Source: Sialis fuliginosa | Taxonomy: Eukaryota > Arthropoda > Insecta > Megaloptera > Sialidae | Length of the DNA: 64,000 nt | Direction: 5' to 3' | Assembly (NCBI GenBank): GCA_961205875.1 | Contig: OY540812.1 | Coordinates: 31,319,098 to 31,383,097, forward strand | Shown here: positions 1 through 13,117 of the stretch, piece by piece | How positions within the stretch are numbered: the first letter of the stretch is position 1 | Layout: each line of letters begins with the position of its first letter | Notes under the pieces: generated by a model | What the model was told of the DNA's origin: nothing | Seen by the model: only the letters and a program-made list of their open reading frames with translations | Databases searched by the model: none | Translations under genes and position numbers: made by a program

Positions 1-2459
1 AAAATCGTGAAATCCGGCCGGAATTCCGGTACACCCCTAGTTTTAACCCTTAACCACTCGCGACTAACATTACTAGCGTAATCTTGTAGGTAGAATATAA
101 ACCGTTACAATTATATTGTGATACAACTCTTTATTGACAATGTACCGTTATTGGCGTTATTTATGTAACACGTTCTTTACCAAAAAACAATTAAGAGTAC
201 CGTTATGTTATCTAGTACCTAGATATCATGTAAAATAATTATGCAATTTAAATTAGTCTTAATAAAATTTTCCAGCATATCGAGAAATAATATTTAAAAA
301 ATGGCTGGTGATGAATTTATATTTACTGATGAGAAGTTATTTGTTCTGGAGCAATCCCACAACTCCTAGTATGACAGAGTTTGATCTGCTAGGTTTGAGG
401 ACTAGTTTTAATGGGTGGTAAATTTAATATTATACAGAAACAACAACAAAATATTAAATTACGTATTTCCACGATTTCGCTTGTAAATATAAATTAAATG
501 AACTGAAAAAAAATAATAACAGGATATTAAATATATTATCTACGACTTGTTTTTAATTTTTTGATTAAAGTTTTTTAAATTGAATAAAAAAAAATTACCT
601 ATTTCCTCGATTTCGCTTGTAAATATTAATTAAAGTATGTAGTACATTAAAGTTTTTTTAATTGAATAAAAAATAAAAAGTTAATTACGTATTAATAAAT
701 TAATTGTTTTTATGTAATTTTACAAATAAACAAACGTTTATGTGTAACAAAGATGTATCAATCCATTAATCTGAGTTTTACTTAACCCCACTTCCACGTA
801 TTCACATCAATCCCGACACACCCATTATTTGTGTATTTTTTATAAGGTTACAATTTTATTTTAATAATTGACTGACTCATCAACGCACAGCTCAAACTCC
901 TTGACTTGGAAAAATGAAATATTATGGGTGTAAATGTGTTATTTTGTTTTATTTATGAAATATATTTATAAACGTTTTATTATTTTATTATTTTATTTTA
1001 GCACCCTGTAATAAAAGGTTCTGGTTATGCTACTGATCACATATATTTTTTTTCAGTATACATAGACGTAGGTCTTGGAGCAACAAACCCATTGACTATA
1101 TAAGTCGGGGAGTTAGGAGTCAGACCCCCCCCCCCTCCACCAAATTTGTCAATATATATTATTAAATTGAACAAATATGATAGAAAATTAAAATAAAATA
1201 TATCAAATTACAAAAAAAAATTTCCCTCCGTGATTTTTTTCGATGCCCCGCTGAATACCCATATCAAAATTGGAGGTCAAAATATTCATCGAAATAAATT
1301 TATAGATGGAAATTTAATTTATTTTTTGTGGAGTTAGGGAGTTATAAAAGATGCCAACATATTTTTTTACACTTTTTCAAAGGGTGCATGGCGTTAAAAA
1401 AATGTTCAGATAAAATCTGTTACTGTTATTTAAAAATAAAGAATTTCAGCTTTAAAATACTTTTTTTAAATTTTATTTACTATTACTTTTCACAAATTCA
1501 AAATTGTCATTTTGACTTTCTGTTTGTAAGCATGTTTAACAATTAATCGTACGACATTCGTAAAAAATGTATGAAATTTAAAGTTTTTCTCTTTTAAATT
1601 CATTTAACAATTTTGTAATGAAATTTTTTTAAATATATTTTTACGTGTTGATTTATTACTCTCTCAAAAAATAACTCCTAATCGACTTTGAAAAATGCTC
1701 TTGCGCCCAGAACTGCAAATACCTGCAACTGAAATTTTGACCATAGTTTTGTTTTCCTAATTTATAAAACGTATATAGTTTTAATCCCGGGCACACTACT
1801 AAAAGTTTACGCAAAGTTAAAACAACATAAAAATTTGGGCGTTTCAAAACTTTTTTCAAAAATCCCCTCAAAATTAAAAATTTTTCTTTGAAATATTATA
1901 CATATTCTAAAAAAAGACATAATAAAAAAACATAATTTCTAGTTGAAAAGTTATAAAAGTTCAAATTGTATGTTAATATATATTATAATTTTTGTAACAA
2001 TTAAGAAATCAAATACTTTGCCACACTTTTAAGATACATTTCCGGCGAGAAATATATATATATATATGTATATATATTTACATGTTCTTGATTCTTTGAA
2101 ATGTTTTTAAAAAGAATCTATAAGCAAAAAAATTCAGAAAAATACTTCGAAAAAATGCATTTGTCCACCTCTGCCATACTGTACGACACCCTAACATACA
2201 TACTACATACATTATGTATTTAAATTGTTAATAAAAAATTTCAAAATATTAATTTTGTTTTTAATTATTTGTTCATTTTTCAGGAATTAAAAAATAAAAC
2301 TACTCCAAAATCAAACAAAATTTTAATTTCACCTTTCAACTTTTAGGTATATTAAATATAAATACGAATTTTGAAACGTCCCCAATACGTATTGAATATA
2401 TTTATTTATAATTTATCAAAGTTTTTGCAAAATATCACACATTTTACACATGATAGGAA
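1..2459. other. intergenic, no gene seen
   Basis: AT-rich. Bases 1-40 hold the end of a CCGGAATTCCGG-type repeat also found at 37755-37850. A poly-C run lies at about 1127. A short TA microsatellite lies near 2050. The small open stretches at 1328 and 1656 look random. Confidence 0.6.
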
Positions 2460-2622
2460 ATCAACCACATTAACTAATTACATAAATAATTACCAAATAA
2501 AAAATATTTTTAGTTTTTGATAACAAAAATTAATTATATCAATTATTATTAATTTTTGTGACCAAAAATTATAAATATTTTTTATTTAGTAATTATTTAT
2601 ATAGTTAGTTAATGTGGTTGAT
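2460..2622. mobile_element. short palindromic AT-rich MITE upstream of the lectin gene
   Basis: ATCAACCACATTAACTAATT at the left is mirrored at the right (complement ATCAACCACATTAACTAACT); the arms run about 65 bp each. It ends about 130 bp before the lectin ATG. Confidence 0.65.
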
Positions 2623-2750
2623 ATATTAATTTAAAAGTTAATTAATTAAGTAAAAAACAGCAAATGACTAATAAGTTAACATTTAAATATATTGCAGCTT
2701 AATTTATTTCTGCCAGTGTTTAATAAAATTTTAACACAACAATCATCATC

Positions 2751-5700
2751 ATGTTTTCTAAAATAACTTTATCTTTATTTGTAATATTTTTTAACATTAA
2801 TAACTGTTATTCTCAGTTTGTCTTCAATGTAAGTATTAATATATTATTGTTATGCTTGGGCTACACCTGCGTATAACGTGATGATTAACGTCTAGTTTGC
2901 CACTAAACGCAGGTATAACCACGAATTAACGCGCTAATTTTATAACGGTATTAATAATGGCATTAATGGCAAAGGACGTTAGACGATAACTCGATCTTTT
3001 TTAATACATCAAAGGGACTTAACTCGTTATACAGTGTATTTCAAGTTGATTAAGCCATAGGAAATTTAACATGGGGACAATTAGAAGTGTTGTAGTAGCC
3101 TTTAATCGAATTTAACGATGTGTCATTGGTGCACTTTGAAATGTCGCCACAAAATTTAATAAAATTGTCATTAGTATTTTTATTCAATTTTATATTTTAT
3201 ATTATAATACTATTGTAATTTTATCTTGGATGTTTTATTTAATTTTGTTTTGTTCTTTACTTTCTATGATACTCTAGTTTACGTTTATACATTTATTTTT
3301 TACACACAAATTAAATGATTGTATTTAAATTTCTAATTTACACTTACACAATTTTACTGGAACGAAATCAGTAAACAGTGAATACATAAAAATAACTATA
3401 TTTGATTTAAAAAATATCTACATTAAGAATAAATAAAGTATAAAAAAATGCTCTTTCAGTTCTTCTAAATTATTGAATATATATATTCTGAAGTTAAGTT
3501 TGGATTTCAAACAGCTCGTTTCTTCGAAATTGCGATACATATTATGCCCTATGGTTATTATTATTTATTTTCGTAACTTAATTTAATTTTAGTTATTATT
3601 ATTTATTTTATTACCTATGCTTGAACGATCAGCTAAATCAATCTCTTAAATTAGAAATAACACCCAAATGTATCCATTTGCAATTTTTCTTTAATCGTGT
3701 ACTAGTTGATAATAATATCAGAATGAATAATGTTTTAATTTTGATATTATTGATAAATTAAAACACACTACACAATTATACAACTGACGTTTCGTAAAAC
3801 ATATGTACTCTGGAATCCATTTTGAACTTAACAACATTAGACATCATATTATTGTATAATATTGTATAATAACGTATAACCTAGCGCGTAATTTTTTAAC
3901 GTGTTAATTAACGTGTTTATGCCTATTAGACGTTAACGCAGGTGTGGTTCTAGCATTAGAAAGATAATCACGCCTTATATTAAATTTGTATTTTATAGTT
4001 TAATACAAAATCGAATAACACCTTTTACGAAGATGATCAGCAGAATTCAGTGAATATGGTACAAGTATTTTGTAATGAAGGTGAGTTTTTTTATAAACAT
4101 AAATCTAAATTATTTTTTTATAAATAAAGTAATGTTTTGTAATTATTTCTTCAACAGATAAGGTAATTGAGAAAATGTTAAAATTCCTTGACGACAAAAT
4201 TGTGGACACTGTCTTGAATGTAAGTATTTATTTCTTTCATTATATCTTTTTACAGATGTTGAACAAATTAAAATAACAATAATAATAATCACTTTAAATT
4301 TTACAATTTAGTCTAATAATAATGGCATCTTATGCTAAGAAAATATTTTATTTCAATTTTAAATGTTTTTAAGGGTAATTCTTTTATAGAAGATGGTAGT
4401 TTATTATGTATATTTTATTATAGAGTTATATGCTCCTTTATACACAACTGTTAATTTTGTTTATATTTGATCTAAATTTTCTTGATTTCTAGTTGAGTAA
4501 TTATGCGTAAAATTTTTTTTTAAACGTTTCATAATATTTTTAGCGAAAATATAAATATGTAATTGTTAAAAATTTTAAATTTTTAAATAATGGTTTACAT
4601 GACTCGGTTGATTTTGTTTTACAAATAAATCTAAGACATCGTTTATTATTGTTATAACTATACTCACGTTTAATATTATATATTTAATATTATAGATTAA
4701 CACAAAACCAAATGTAACATCAAATCAAGAGAACACAATTTCATATAGGAATAAAGGTGAGTTCTTTTAATAAATCTAAATTATTCATTTTTTATATAAA
4801 TAACTAGCGCATTGGACAGGTGTTTATTTTATATTTCATAGAAGTGAAATGTTTCTTTATATTTCAATTTTTTAATTGTTAACATAATAATATGTCAAAA
4901 ATTATCCAATTGTTCGACAATATATTTTAAAGAGACGTGATCATAATAAAATATTGAAACCGTAAATTATAGAATTCTGTATTCCATGGCTAGGTACTAT
5001 GTTTTTATATACCTAAATGACAGTTGTATGCTCTGACATCATGGAAACAAAACACAACTTGATAAAGTTTGTTTTAGTCTTCTGATATTAAATCTTAGGT
5101 TTTTATAAAATATTGGTGAAAATCGCATTGAAACGAACATTCATTTTTATATACATAATATAGAGAAGTAATGTTTTGTAATTATTTCTTCAACAGATAA
5201 AGAAGTTGAGAAGATGTTCAAACTCCTTCATGATTACACTTACTTCCCTGGACTTGGTTATTACAAATACCACATGATTTCCACCACGTGGCAGATTGCA
5301 AATGAGACCTGTCTAAAGGAGGGGGACCATTTAGTTGTGATCAATTCTCCAGCCGAGGCGAAATTGGTCAAATGGATCATGGAAATATATACTGTTGGTT
5401 ATGTACATGCAGGCTTCTATAGAACGTCCCTGAATAGCGAATTTGTAACTGTTTTAGGTAAATAACCAAATATAATGAAATTTCTCAAAAACGACCAGCA
5501 TTTCATGATATTTACGTTGTTTTTATTTTTAACTTAACTAGGTCAATTTTGAGAAGTTTCACTAAACATTCACTTAAAGTATAAATAATTAAAAGATTCA
5601 AAATTCTCGAAAAAATATATTTGGTATTGTTTTTCAGGTGGTCGTGTGACGAATTCTGGATTTAACACATGGTACACAGGTACTCCCTACACTCATAACA

Positions 5701-5792
5701 ACTACGACTGTGGAATGATGTATAAAACTGGCGTTCTTATTAATAATCCCTGCTCACAGACCTACTCATTCATCTGCGAAAAAAAACTTTAA
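2751..5792 (+). CDS. secreted C-type lectin-like protein, six exons
   Basis: Exons: 2751-2828, 3999-4080, 4158-4219, 4696-4756, 5197-5457, 5638-5792. All junctions are GT/AG and phases agree (0,1,0,1,1), giving 232 residues. Residues 1-21 form a hydrophobic signal peptide (MFSKITLSLFVIFF...). Residues 22-115 are a polar stalk with possible N-glycosylation sites at N32 and N80. Residues 116-232 form one C-type lectin domain with four canonical cysteines (C133, C206, C220, C228) and the typical motifs WQIANETC and FICEKKL. The usual sugar-contact motifs are not seen: where EPN or QPD is expected there is TPYTHNN, and WND is replaced by INN, so calcium-dependent sugar binding is doubtful. In insects such proteins are secreted into haemolymph and often act in immune recognition; that role here is inference. 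Exons 2-3 and 4-5 look like a duplicated pair. The start is the first ATG before the signal peptide. Confidence 0.88.
2855..3958. mobile_element. possible terminal-inverted-repeat element in lectin intron 1
   Basis: The left end near 2860 reads CTACACCTGCGTATAACGT. The complement of the right end near 3935-3955 reads CCACACCTGCGTTAACGT. Both carry further TTAACG-rich subterminal sequence. No coding sequence is seen inside and no target duplication could be fixed. It accounts for most of the 1.17-kb intron. Confidence 0.45.
3999..5260 (+). repeat. intragenic tandem duplication of an exon pair in the lectin gene
   Basis: Exon 2 (3999-4080) resembles exon 4 (4696-4756): FNTKSN against INTKPN, the same end phase, and similar intron starts (GTGAGTT). 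Exon 3 (4158-4219) resembles the start of exon 5 (5197 on): DKVIEKMLKFLDD against DKEVEKMFKLLHD. The 35 bases from 4127 to 4161 are identical to 5166-5200, covering the end of the intron and the acceptor. This points to a fairly recent duplication of an exon-intron-exon block that lengthened the stalk. Confidence 0.8.
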
Positions 5793-5855
5793 AATACATT
5801 AACTTAATTTTATTTTTTAAACTGCTTAATGCATTTATGTATTTTTACATTAAAT

Positions 5856-5861
5856 AATAAA
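5856..5861 (+). promoter_or_regulatory. poly(A) signal of the lectin gene
   Basis: AATAAA lies 64 bases after the lectin stop codon, in AT-rich 3' sequence. Confidence 0.6.
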
Positions 5862-6255
5862 TATATATCTTAATCTATGGATGTTGTTTATTTACACACA
5901 CACAGGCACACATGTATAAATTATGGGCTTTATTAGGGCATCAGCAACATAGGAAGGAAAATCAAGCTGGGAAATTTTTGTATTATTTGCAATATTGTGA
6001 ATTTTCCACGCAATTACTGTTATAATATCTATGTCATATTGCTAAATAGTAGCCACCACCATTTTTTCCCACGTATTTATACTATGATTCGCAGTCAATT
6101 CCCTCTTCATTAGTCAATTCATCTACTTAGAGAGTAATATACCATAAACTGCATCTACATATTTCATAATCACTCATTTCAGAAGAGCAACTAATAAAAA
6201 TTAGTTGTTCGAGTTTTTGCTCTGTTAGAGTTTATCTCATTTCATATGACATCTA

Positions 6256-7130
6256 CCGAGTGTTTTTTTTAACCTGAAACTTTCAAATATCTCGAAAAAT
6301 AAGCATTCTACGGAAAAAATGTCAATAATCAAAATTTAATCGTTCCGCGGGGGAAATACATTAGTGCAAAAAAAAATAGTCCCCCACTCCCCTGTTTGTA
6401 GGTTGAGGAGGGGGTATCTTTAAATCTTAAATAGGAACCTCAATTTTTTATTGCAAATACGGATTCTACGGCTCAAAGTACGTACGATTTGACTGAACTA
6501 TTTTGTTCGATTCATCATAGATGGCGCTGTAATCAACAAAATTCAATTTTTTTCGATTTCTTCTAACAACGGGACAACCAGATATCAGATGCACCAAAAA
6601 ATGCACTGCAAAAAAATAGGGTTGTAGTAGTGGCTAGACAAACATACACACCAAGCCGGTTGACCGGAAACTCGTAAACAACCGAGAAAAAAAATTATGA
6701 AAATCCTCTGTAAATTCGCATAACTTATGTATCAATTCAGTTGAAAAAATACGGACCGACAACCGAGAATGGCCTGGTTGATCCTCGGTGCGATTGATTT
6801 TTTTTTTTTAATTTTTCCGTTTTTTTTTGTTTTATTATGAATTTTGTTTCGTCGATTACAGCGCCATCTATTATGAATCGAACAAAATAGTTCGGTCAAA
6901 TCGTACGTACTTTTAGCCGTAGAATCCGTATCTGCAATAAAAAATTGAGGTTCCTATTTAAGATTCAAAGATACCCCCTCCCCAACCTACAAAGAGGAGG
7001 GTGGGGGACTATTTTTTTGCACTAATGTATTTCCCCCGCGGAACGATTAAATTTTGATTATTGACATTTTTTCCGTAGAGTGCTTATTTTTCTAGATATT
7101 TGAATGTTTCAGGTTAAAAAAAACACCCGG
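6256..7130. mobile_element. large foldback element, about 290-bp inverted arms
   Basis: The arms 6256-6550 and about 6840-7130 are near-perfect inverted copies (tip CCGRGTGTTTTTTTTAACCT). A unique spacer of about 290 bp lies between, and TA flanks both sides. No open reading frame. A tip-like ACACCCGGTA also occurs alone at about 44533. Confidence 0.85.
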
Positions 7131-7324
7131 TATATAGAAATAAGTTTCGTTAAAAAAAATAAAAGTAATTAAAATTTACATAGTTTATATTATTATCAGA
7201 ATAACTAATAACCATTGTTACGTAAACTATTTTTAATAAATATTATTTATAAAATATGTATATACATATACTAACATTACTAGCCTTGTATGTATATTCT
7301 TTTTAAATTTCACAATAAAGATTT

Positions 7325-7552
7325 GAGGCTTCCGCAGTGATCTGGATATAGATTTTAGCTTCTGGGTGTAAGCCGCGTCAATTTGGTCGTGTTAGGTCAC
7401 ACATTACAGTAGACATCTTCAAGGCTCTACTAACCTTAACTTTTAGAAGAGCCCTGAAGAAGTCCACTGCAATGTGTGATGAAACGTTGGTCGATAACAC
7501 GACCATATTGACGCGGCTTACAACCAGAAGCCATAATCCATAAAGATACAGA
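7325..7552. mobile_element. hairpin repeat with decayed hammerhead-like core, copy 1
   Basis: Inverted arms TCTGGGTGTAAGCCGCGTCA and its complement. One arm contains CTGAAGA (7454), GTCCAC...GTG and GAAACGTTGGTC, resembling a worn hammerhead. Family members lie at 25474 and 42843. Confidence 0.65.
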
Positions 7553-7602
7553 TGATGCACTGAATTGCTGAGGTTTTTACAATAATATCTGTATCGCCAC
7601 TT

Positions 7603-8000
7603 GTGTTCATTGTAATGCCCAAGAGTGCGTCAGCGCACACTAGATATTTCGTTTGTTTATTTTCAACTAAACATAAACAATTATTTTTTTTAATATGTCT
7701 ATTCGTAAGATAGACCCATTAACAATACAGTAAGAGTAAACAAATACTGATAAATATCACAGGTTATTTAAATTTACTGAAATTGTAAACATGTGCGTAA
7801 ATTCTCTTTTTTATATGTTTTTAAATATGAATAACAATTATAACAAAAGTAATATAACTATTCTATTTTGGCAGAATGAAAAAAAGTCTCTTCTTCTGAC
7901 AAACTCATATAATAATAAAAGAAAACAAAAATTTTATATCACTAAAAAAAATAGTTTTCATAATGTTGCGTTGACGCACTCTTGGGCGTTAATGGGTTAA
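7603..8000. mobile_element. piggyBac-like MITE, copy 1
   Basis: The inverted ends share CCCAAGAGTGCGTC; the right end reads GACGCACTCTTGGGCGTTAA and then TGGGTTAA, with TTAA at 7997-8000. The left end has lost its terminal TTAACCC. The 69-codon open stretch inside is AT-rich and not protein-like. Confidence 0.55.
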
Positions 8001-8440
8001 CTTCATTATTATTCTTAACCTCTATTTGTTATTTCTATTTTATATAAATAAATACATTAATATTTTTCATTAATTTATTAAAATAATATTCAACATAAAG
8101 TACAAAAAATAAATATAATTTTTAATACATTATACTAGTAATGTTAAAACAAGAATTAACTAACATTTTTACGTGAGAATAATTTTAGTAGCCGGACCTA
8201 ACATAATTTCATATAGTGTAATATTTTAATTAAATATTTATTTAAGGATGAAAGTATCTCACAAACGTTTTGGATACGGCCCTGTTTATAACAATCAAAT
8301 AAAATTAAAATTATTGTTTTAAAAACATACCAGATAGTAAAAAATTTCAGAAAGATGTCGTGAATATGTTTTATCTTAAAAAATATATCTTTCTGAAAAT
8401 ATTTAATGTCCGAGATCTTTTATTTACGTATACATTAGGG

Positions 8441-8743
8441 CAGGGGTCACCAAAATTTTCGAGAAACGGAACGGATCGAATTTTTTTTTAAACATGGGGG
8501 GCCGGACGAAAAATATTCTTGTTGGAATCCTATTAGAACATTTATTTACCTGTGCAATTAGCTATGTAAATAGAGTATACATATATCGAAAATAATGGAA
8601 AATATCTATTCAAATGTAGATAAATACACATATTTACATCAAATTCTTAAATTATACATATAAAATTAATATTTCTTATAGGTATAAAAATTATTTATAT
8701 ATAAAAATCAGGGGCCGGATGAAAAACTTTGGAGGGCCGGATT
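8441..8743 (+). mobile_element. hAT-type MITE, copy lacking its right tip
   Basis: It starts CAGGGGTCACCAAA and is homologous, in opposite orientation, to 18103-18401. The copy breaks off after GGCCGGAT at the right. Confidence 0.65.
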
Positions 8744-9827
8744 AGGTTGTCTGTATAAATTGAAATATTAACAGGACACCCCCTCAATCTGTTCTTTGTG
8801 ACCAAAAAATAAGGTAACCGCAAACTCAGCGTTGACAATTCATATTTAGGCTATGCTCAATGCATTTTAAATTTAACGTGTATTTTAAATAGCAATTTCA
8901 CGTTATTTTGAAAATACTACCTTTCTCTCAATTTTTTCTATATATTATGACTTCTTTCTTTTGGTAGCTTACAAAATTTTAAAGAAGATTCAATAGTTTT
9001 TTATATTAATTTGTTAATTCTGGCCCCCCGCTGAAATTTAACAAATTCTTATATTTAATCGAATTTTTAAGAAGAGAGAATTAACTAAATTAATTTAAAA
9101 AAACAACGTTTGTTGTAAAATATTCCTTTACAAAAATTTATCTCAATTTGCTTTTTAAAATCGTGTTTTATTTATTATCTTTCAGTTCAATAGTTCCCGA
9201 TACACTTCAAATATAGGTACTGTTCTAAAAATGAGATTGTACGATTTTTATGTTTAATAATTTACGTTTGCAATACTTTATTACCAATTTTGAATTTATT
9301 TTACTAAAGATATATTATATTGATTTTTTTTGTTCACATGAATGCAATATGTCTATTAAAAGCACGTGATTTTTATATTATTTTATCACAATCAACAAAA
9401 AGGAATGTCACAGATTTTAATGAAATTGAAATATATTGCCAAAATTTTCATATACATATATCGAGGGTTCGATTTAAAAAAAAAATGATAATTGCAAATA
9501 AATATATACATTTAAAAATATTGATCTTGTCTATTAATTATTAACGAATTAAAAATTGCAACAGTTTGCATTTCTATAGTTTGATGAAAAAATAGAAATA
9601 CAAAATTACTAGTTAAACAATTTAATTATACATTACAAATTCAACAATCGAATATACATATCTAAATCAATAAATTGTCATCGTATAGTCCGGAAAAAAA
9701 TTCTGTGAACTAAAAGAACTAGAAGAACGAACTAACTAGTTCATTAAAGACCACTGAACTACATATATGTAGAGAGCGCTCTCTGTCATGAACTAAAATG
9801 CCCAACTCTAGTATAAACGTACTCATA
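8744..9827. other. intergenic repeat remains
   Basis: 9098-9180 is a fragment of the GCTTCCTCG family. 9700-9815 resembles a hAT end (complement TAGAGTTGGGCATTTTAG). 8001-8440, just left of the hAT copy, shows nothing recognisable. Confidence 0.5.
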
Positions 9828-10130
9828 TGTCCGGTATTATAAAGGAGCTAGCAAAATTTGCCAGCTAGCAAGCACTTTCAAATGGGGTATCAAACTTATA
9901 TGACAGTTTTATCGGAGTTTTTGACAGATAATTTCATGCATAGGAAGTAAAATTAAAGATATGTAAAGTATATTTACTGAAGTGTATTTACTAACCTAGA
10001 GTAAAAATCAACTTACTGCGCTTGCAAATATCTGTTAAAAACTCAAAGAGAACTGTCATATAAGTTTGATACCTCATTTGAGAGTGCTTGCTAGCTAGCA
10101 AATTTGCTAGCTCCTTTATAATACCGGACA
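9828..10130. mobile_element. MITE with TGTCCGGTATTATAAAGGA ends, copy 1
   Basis: The inverted ends match for over 60 bases, interrupted. ATA stands on both sides. Same family as 52356-52691, whose flank is TTA; a 3-bp TWA-type duplication suggests a Harbinger-like origin, tentatively. Confidence 0.7.
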
Positions 10131-11211
10131 ATAGAATGTTAATGGTGCTTGTCATGCAGGTTCAGATATGTTCAAAGTCAACATACATTCAGTTATAACC
10201 GGTTCTGGCTACTTTGTTTACTAGGTGGAATCATAGTCTCGTTATTTAATAGACAAACCTCGTACACCCCCTCCTCCCACACACACACTTTTGAAAATAT
10301 TCTAGACGATTTAATGTTTTAATTGCTTTCAATAAATTTAATATATATATTACGTAAACACCATATTATATAAAATATTACCGTTTTTTTTAGATTTAAT
10401 GTCAGATTTCAAAATAAAGAAATATATACTCAAAATTTTGTTTTATTTGATACATGATGACTTACTAATGTAATCATTTGATAATTTTGTTGAAAATAAA
10501 AAATACAGTTAAAGATATCTATGTAGTGTTTTTACTTCATGACATAGTCAGCGGCGGCTCATTAAATAAAAATAAAAACGTTTTTTGATAAATCATTGCT
10601 GGATATAAAATATAATTAAAACAAAATTAACACGGAGGACGTAGGTAAATCTTCGTCAGATATTTTCCCCTATCTCATACTTTTCCAGCGTATAGCAGTA
10701 TATGTAATTTTTCTCCAGCTTGTGACAAATTTTCTTTACTACTTACCCTTCTAACATGATAACGTAACGTTTCATACCTTATATAGCGACCTGTTTACAT
10801 TGTATTCGTGTATACCAACATTCATATAATTTATATAATCAAAATTTTACCATTTATTGTATTGTTAGTTTTTAATTTTTGAATTTTGAAACATCGCGAT
10901 ACATATATATTCTCATTTCAATAGATGGTTGTTTATTATTTATATTAAAATTCACTTTTGAATTTTAAGCTGTTACGCAGTTTACTCCCCCCCCCCCCTC
11001 CCTTTTGATGTTGAATTTTGGAAAATCCTTTTTTAAAGAAGAAGTCTTCAAATTTCACGTTCCTAGGTACAGGGGTTTAGACTGGGTGTTAAATAATAAG
11101 TCATTATGACATATTTTTTACTTGGGAGATGACAAGAAGTGAAAATTTCATCTAAATCGGTTCATCACTTTCTGAGATTGACATTAGCAAAAAAAATTAT
11201 ATGACTTATCC
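10131..11211. other. intergenic, no gene seen
   Basis: A poly-C run at about 10985 and a CAGCGGCGG hAT-like tip near 10551 without a clear partner. Confidence 0.5.
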
Positions 11212-11412
11212 AAACTAATACATAATTATTATAAAAGCGAAGTGTCTCTATCTGTCTGTGTGTTACCTTTTCACGGCTAAACCGATCTTGATGAAATTTA
11301 GTAGGAAGATAGCTTAGCAATAGGTTATACTTTTTTATCGACTATCATAACAAAAATCTATATTATCTAACCTAAATTACACGCGAACGAAGTCATGGGT
11401 AACAACTAGTTA
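11212..11412 (+). mobile_element. Helitron-like/CTAGT-ended dispersed repeat
   Basis: Carries TATAAAAGCGAAGTGTCT, CTGTCTGTGTGTTACC, AAACCGATCTTGATGAAATT, then ACGCGAACGAAG and the end ACAACTAGTT. This layout is shared by the copies at 23815, 34161, 42211 and 59317. Confidence 0.55.
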
Positions 11413-11475
11413 GTAAATATACCCTTAATTATCCATCGACATAAATTACAGAAAATATAGGATAGTACCCTAGAG

Positions 11476-11864
11476 CAGCGTTTCTCAACCTTTTAGTATT
11501 TGCGACCCAATTTTCAACCACAATTCTCATCGCGGCCCCCCTCCTTCATAAAATAATTTTATTAAACTTTATCACTGATAATTATTAATCTTGTTTATAA
11601 TTTAATATTGGTAAGTTAATTATTAAATACATTGTGCAGTAAGTACTGATACAATCCTATTTATAAGTGTATTATATCAGTGTAAATGTAAACGTGTATT
11701 TTATTTTTTTATTATGTCAGAATGTATTGTATTACTTTTCTTTCAGTAAATTAAATACATTTTTTAATAATATTTTTTCTCGATATGCTCGCGCGTCCCT
11801 ATTTAATATTATCACACCCCCCCCCCCCCCCCTAGGGGCGCATCCCACAGGTTGAGAATCGCTG
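11476..11864 (+). mobile_element. hAT-type nonautonomous element, copy 1
   Basis: Ends CAGCGTTTCTCAACC and GGTTGAGAATCGCTG. Target duplication CCCTAGAG/CCCTAGGG (7 of 8). It contains a long poly-C run near 11816. Opposite-strand relative at 39793. Confidence 0.8.
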
Positions 11865-12727
11865 CCCTAGGGGTCTATCAGTGCAGGATTATATAATTAA
11901 CATAAAATTACACGCCGCTACTGGTAATGCATGGTGTCTCAATTTGAGCCAGAAATGCATTTTGGCACGATTTGTTTTGGATGCGGTTATTTTCCACTAA
12001 AACGCATCGTGGAAAGTTGCCTCATTCAAAACATTATATCGATTTGGCATCGGTGCAACAAAAATCAGAAGATTTAGCGAGTCGGTGACAGCAAATCATT
12101 CCCCCCACCCACCCATTCTTTCATTCTCGATCTAACCCGCTATAAACTGTCTGTTTAATCGCTCTGTTATCTGCCTTTGTAAATCTTTATAATTCGTTTC
12201 TTAAACCTTCATCTTTAGAGTGGGTGATAAAAATGCATATTTTAAACTACATTAAATGGTTTTAGTGTTTATATTATTAGCACTCTATCCGTCGAAAGAT
12301 ACAAAAAGTTTATTTTTCTACAACCGTGTAAAAAAGTAGGCTTTTTCATTGATATTTCAGTGTGTAAAGTAGTACTTTTGCGCTCACAGTGCGTAAACGT
12401 TACTTTTACGACCTGCGTGCGCAAAAGTGTTTACTGCTTCCATAGTAATAACACATACATTTTTACATTTTTTTACGATTAATGAATTTTATAAATACTA
12501 TTGTATTATAGTTTTAAACAAATCACTAAAATTTAAGCACTATATTAATTATTGTAATGAAAAAAATTATTAATAAAACTAAATAAAATATAAACAATAC
12601 CTTAAGGTTTTTTTCTTGGCACAATTCATGGTATTATGTGTAATTTTCATATATATACATATATATAAAATATATTATATTATTTTTAATATTATATAAT
12701 AAATAGGGTTGTAAAAAAAATATTGTG

Positions 12728-12838
12728 TGCACCTCGGGTGTAAAATGCGTTTTTCCCACTCGTGTGATTGTTAGTCTCGGCTGGCACCTCGACTAACAAA
12801 CATTCCCACTCATGCGAAAAACTATCATTTTACACCCT
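12728..12838. repeat. imperfect hairpin
   Basis: GGGTGTAAAATGCGTTTTTC faces GAAAAACTATCATTTTACAC, with inner arms GTTAGTCTCGG and CTCGACTAAC. Probably a small foldback repeat. Confidence 0.5.
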
Positions 12839-13117
12839 AGATACACAAATATATATTTATAAGATACGAACAATGTTATGCACTAATTTATCAATCCACA
12901 CAATTTAATATATAAATGTTGTTGATACACTCAAAAGAAAAAAACATTTATGATTTTATTACATTTTTTTTATTGGAAAAATTTTATTAGTTTATTAGAT
13001 ACATCTTCCAATAAATATTGTTTTTTTATTAGAGCATAAGTGTCCATCTATGAAATAAATATATAACACTACTGGAAAATGTGGATTCTAAGTCACTTAA
13101 ACTAACCATAAGAAAAC

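Noticed and set aside
10551..11924. CAGCGGCGG (10551) and CGCCGCTACTG (11914) as ends of one hAT element
   Set aside because: The flanking 8-mers differ and subterminal sequence does not match, so the pairing is not supported.
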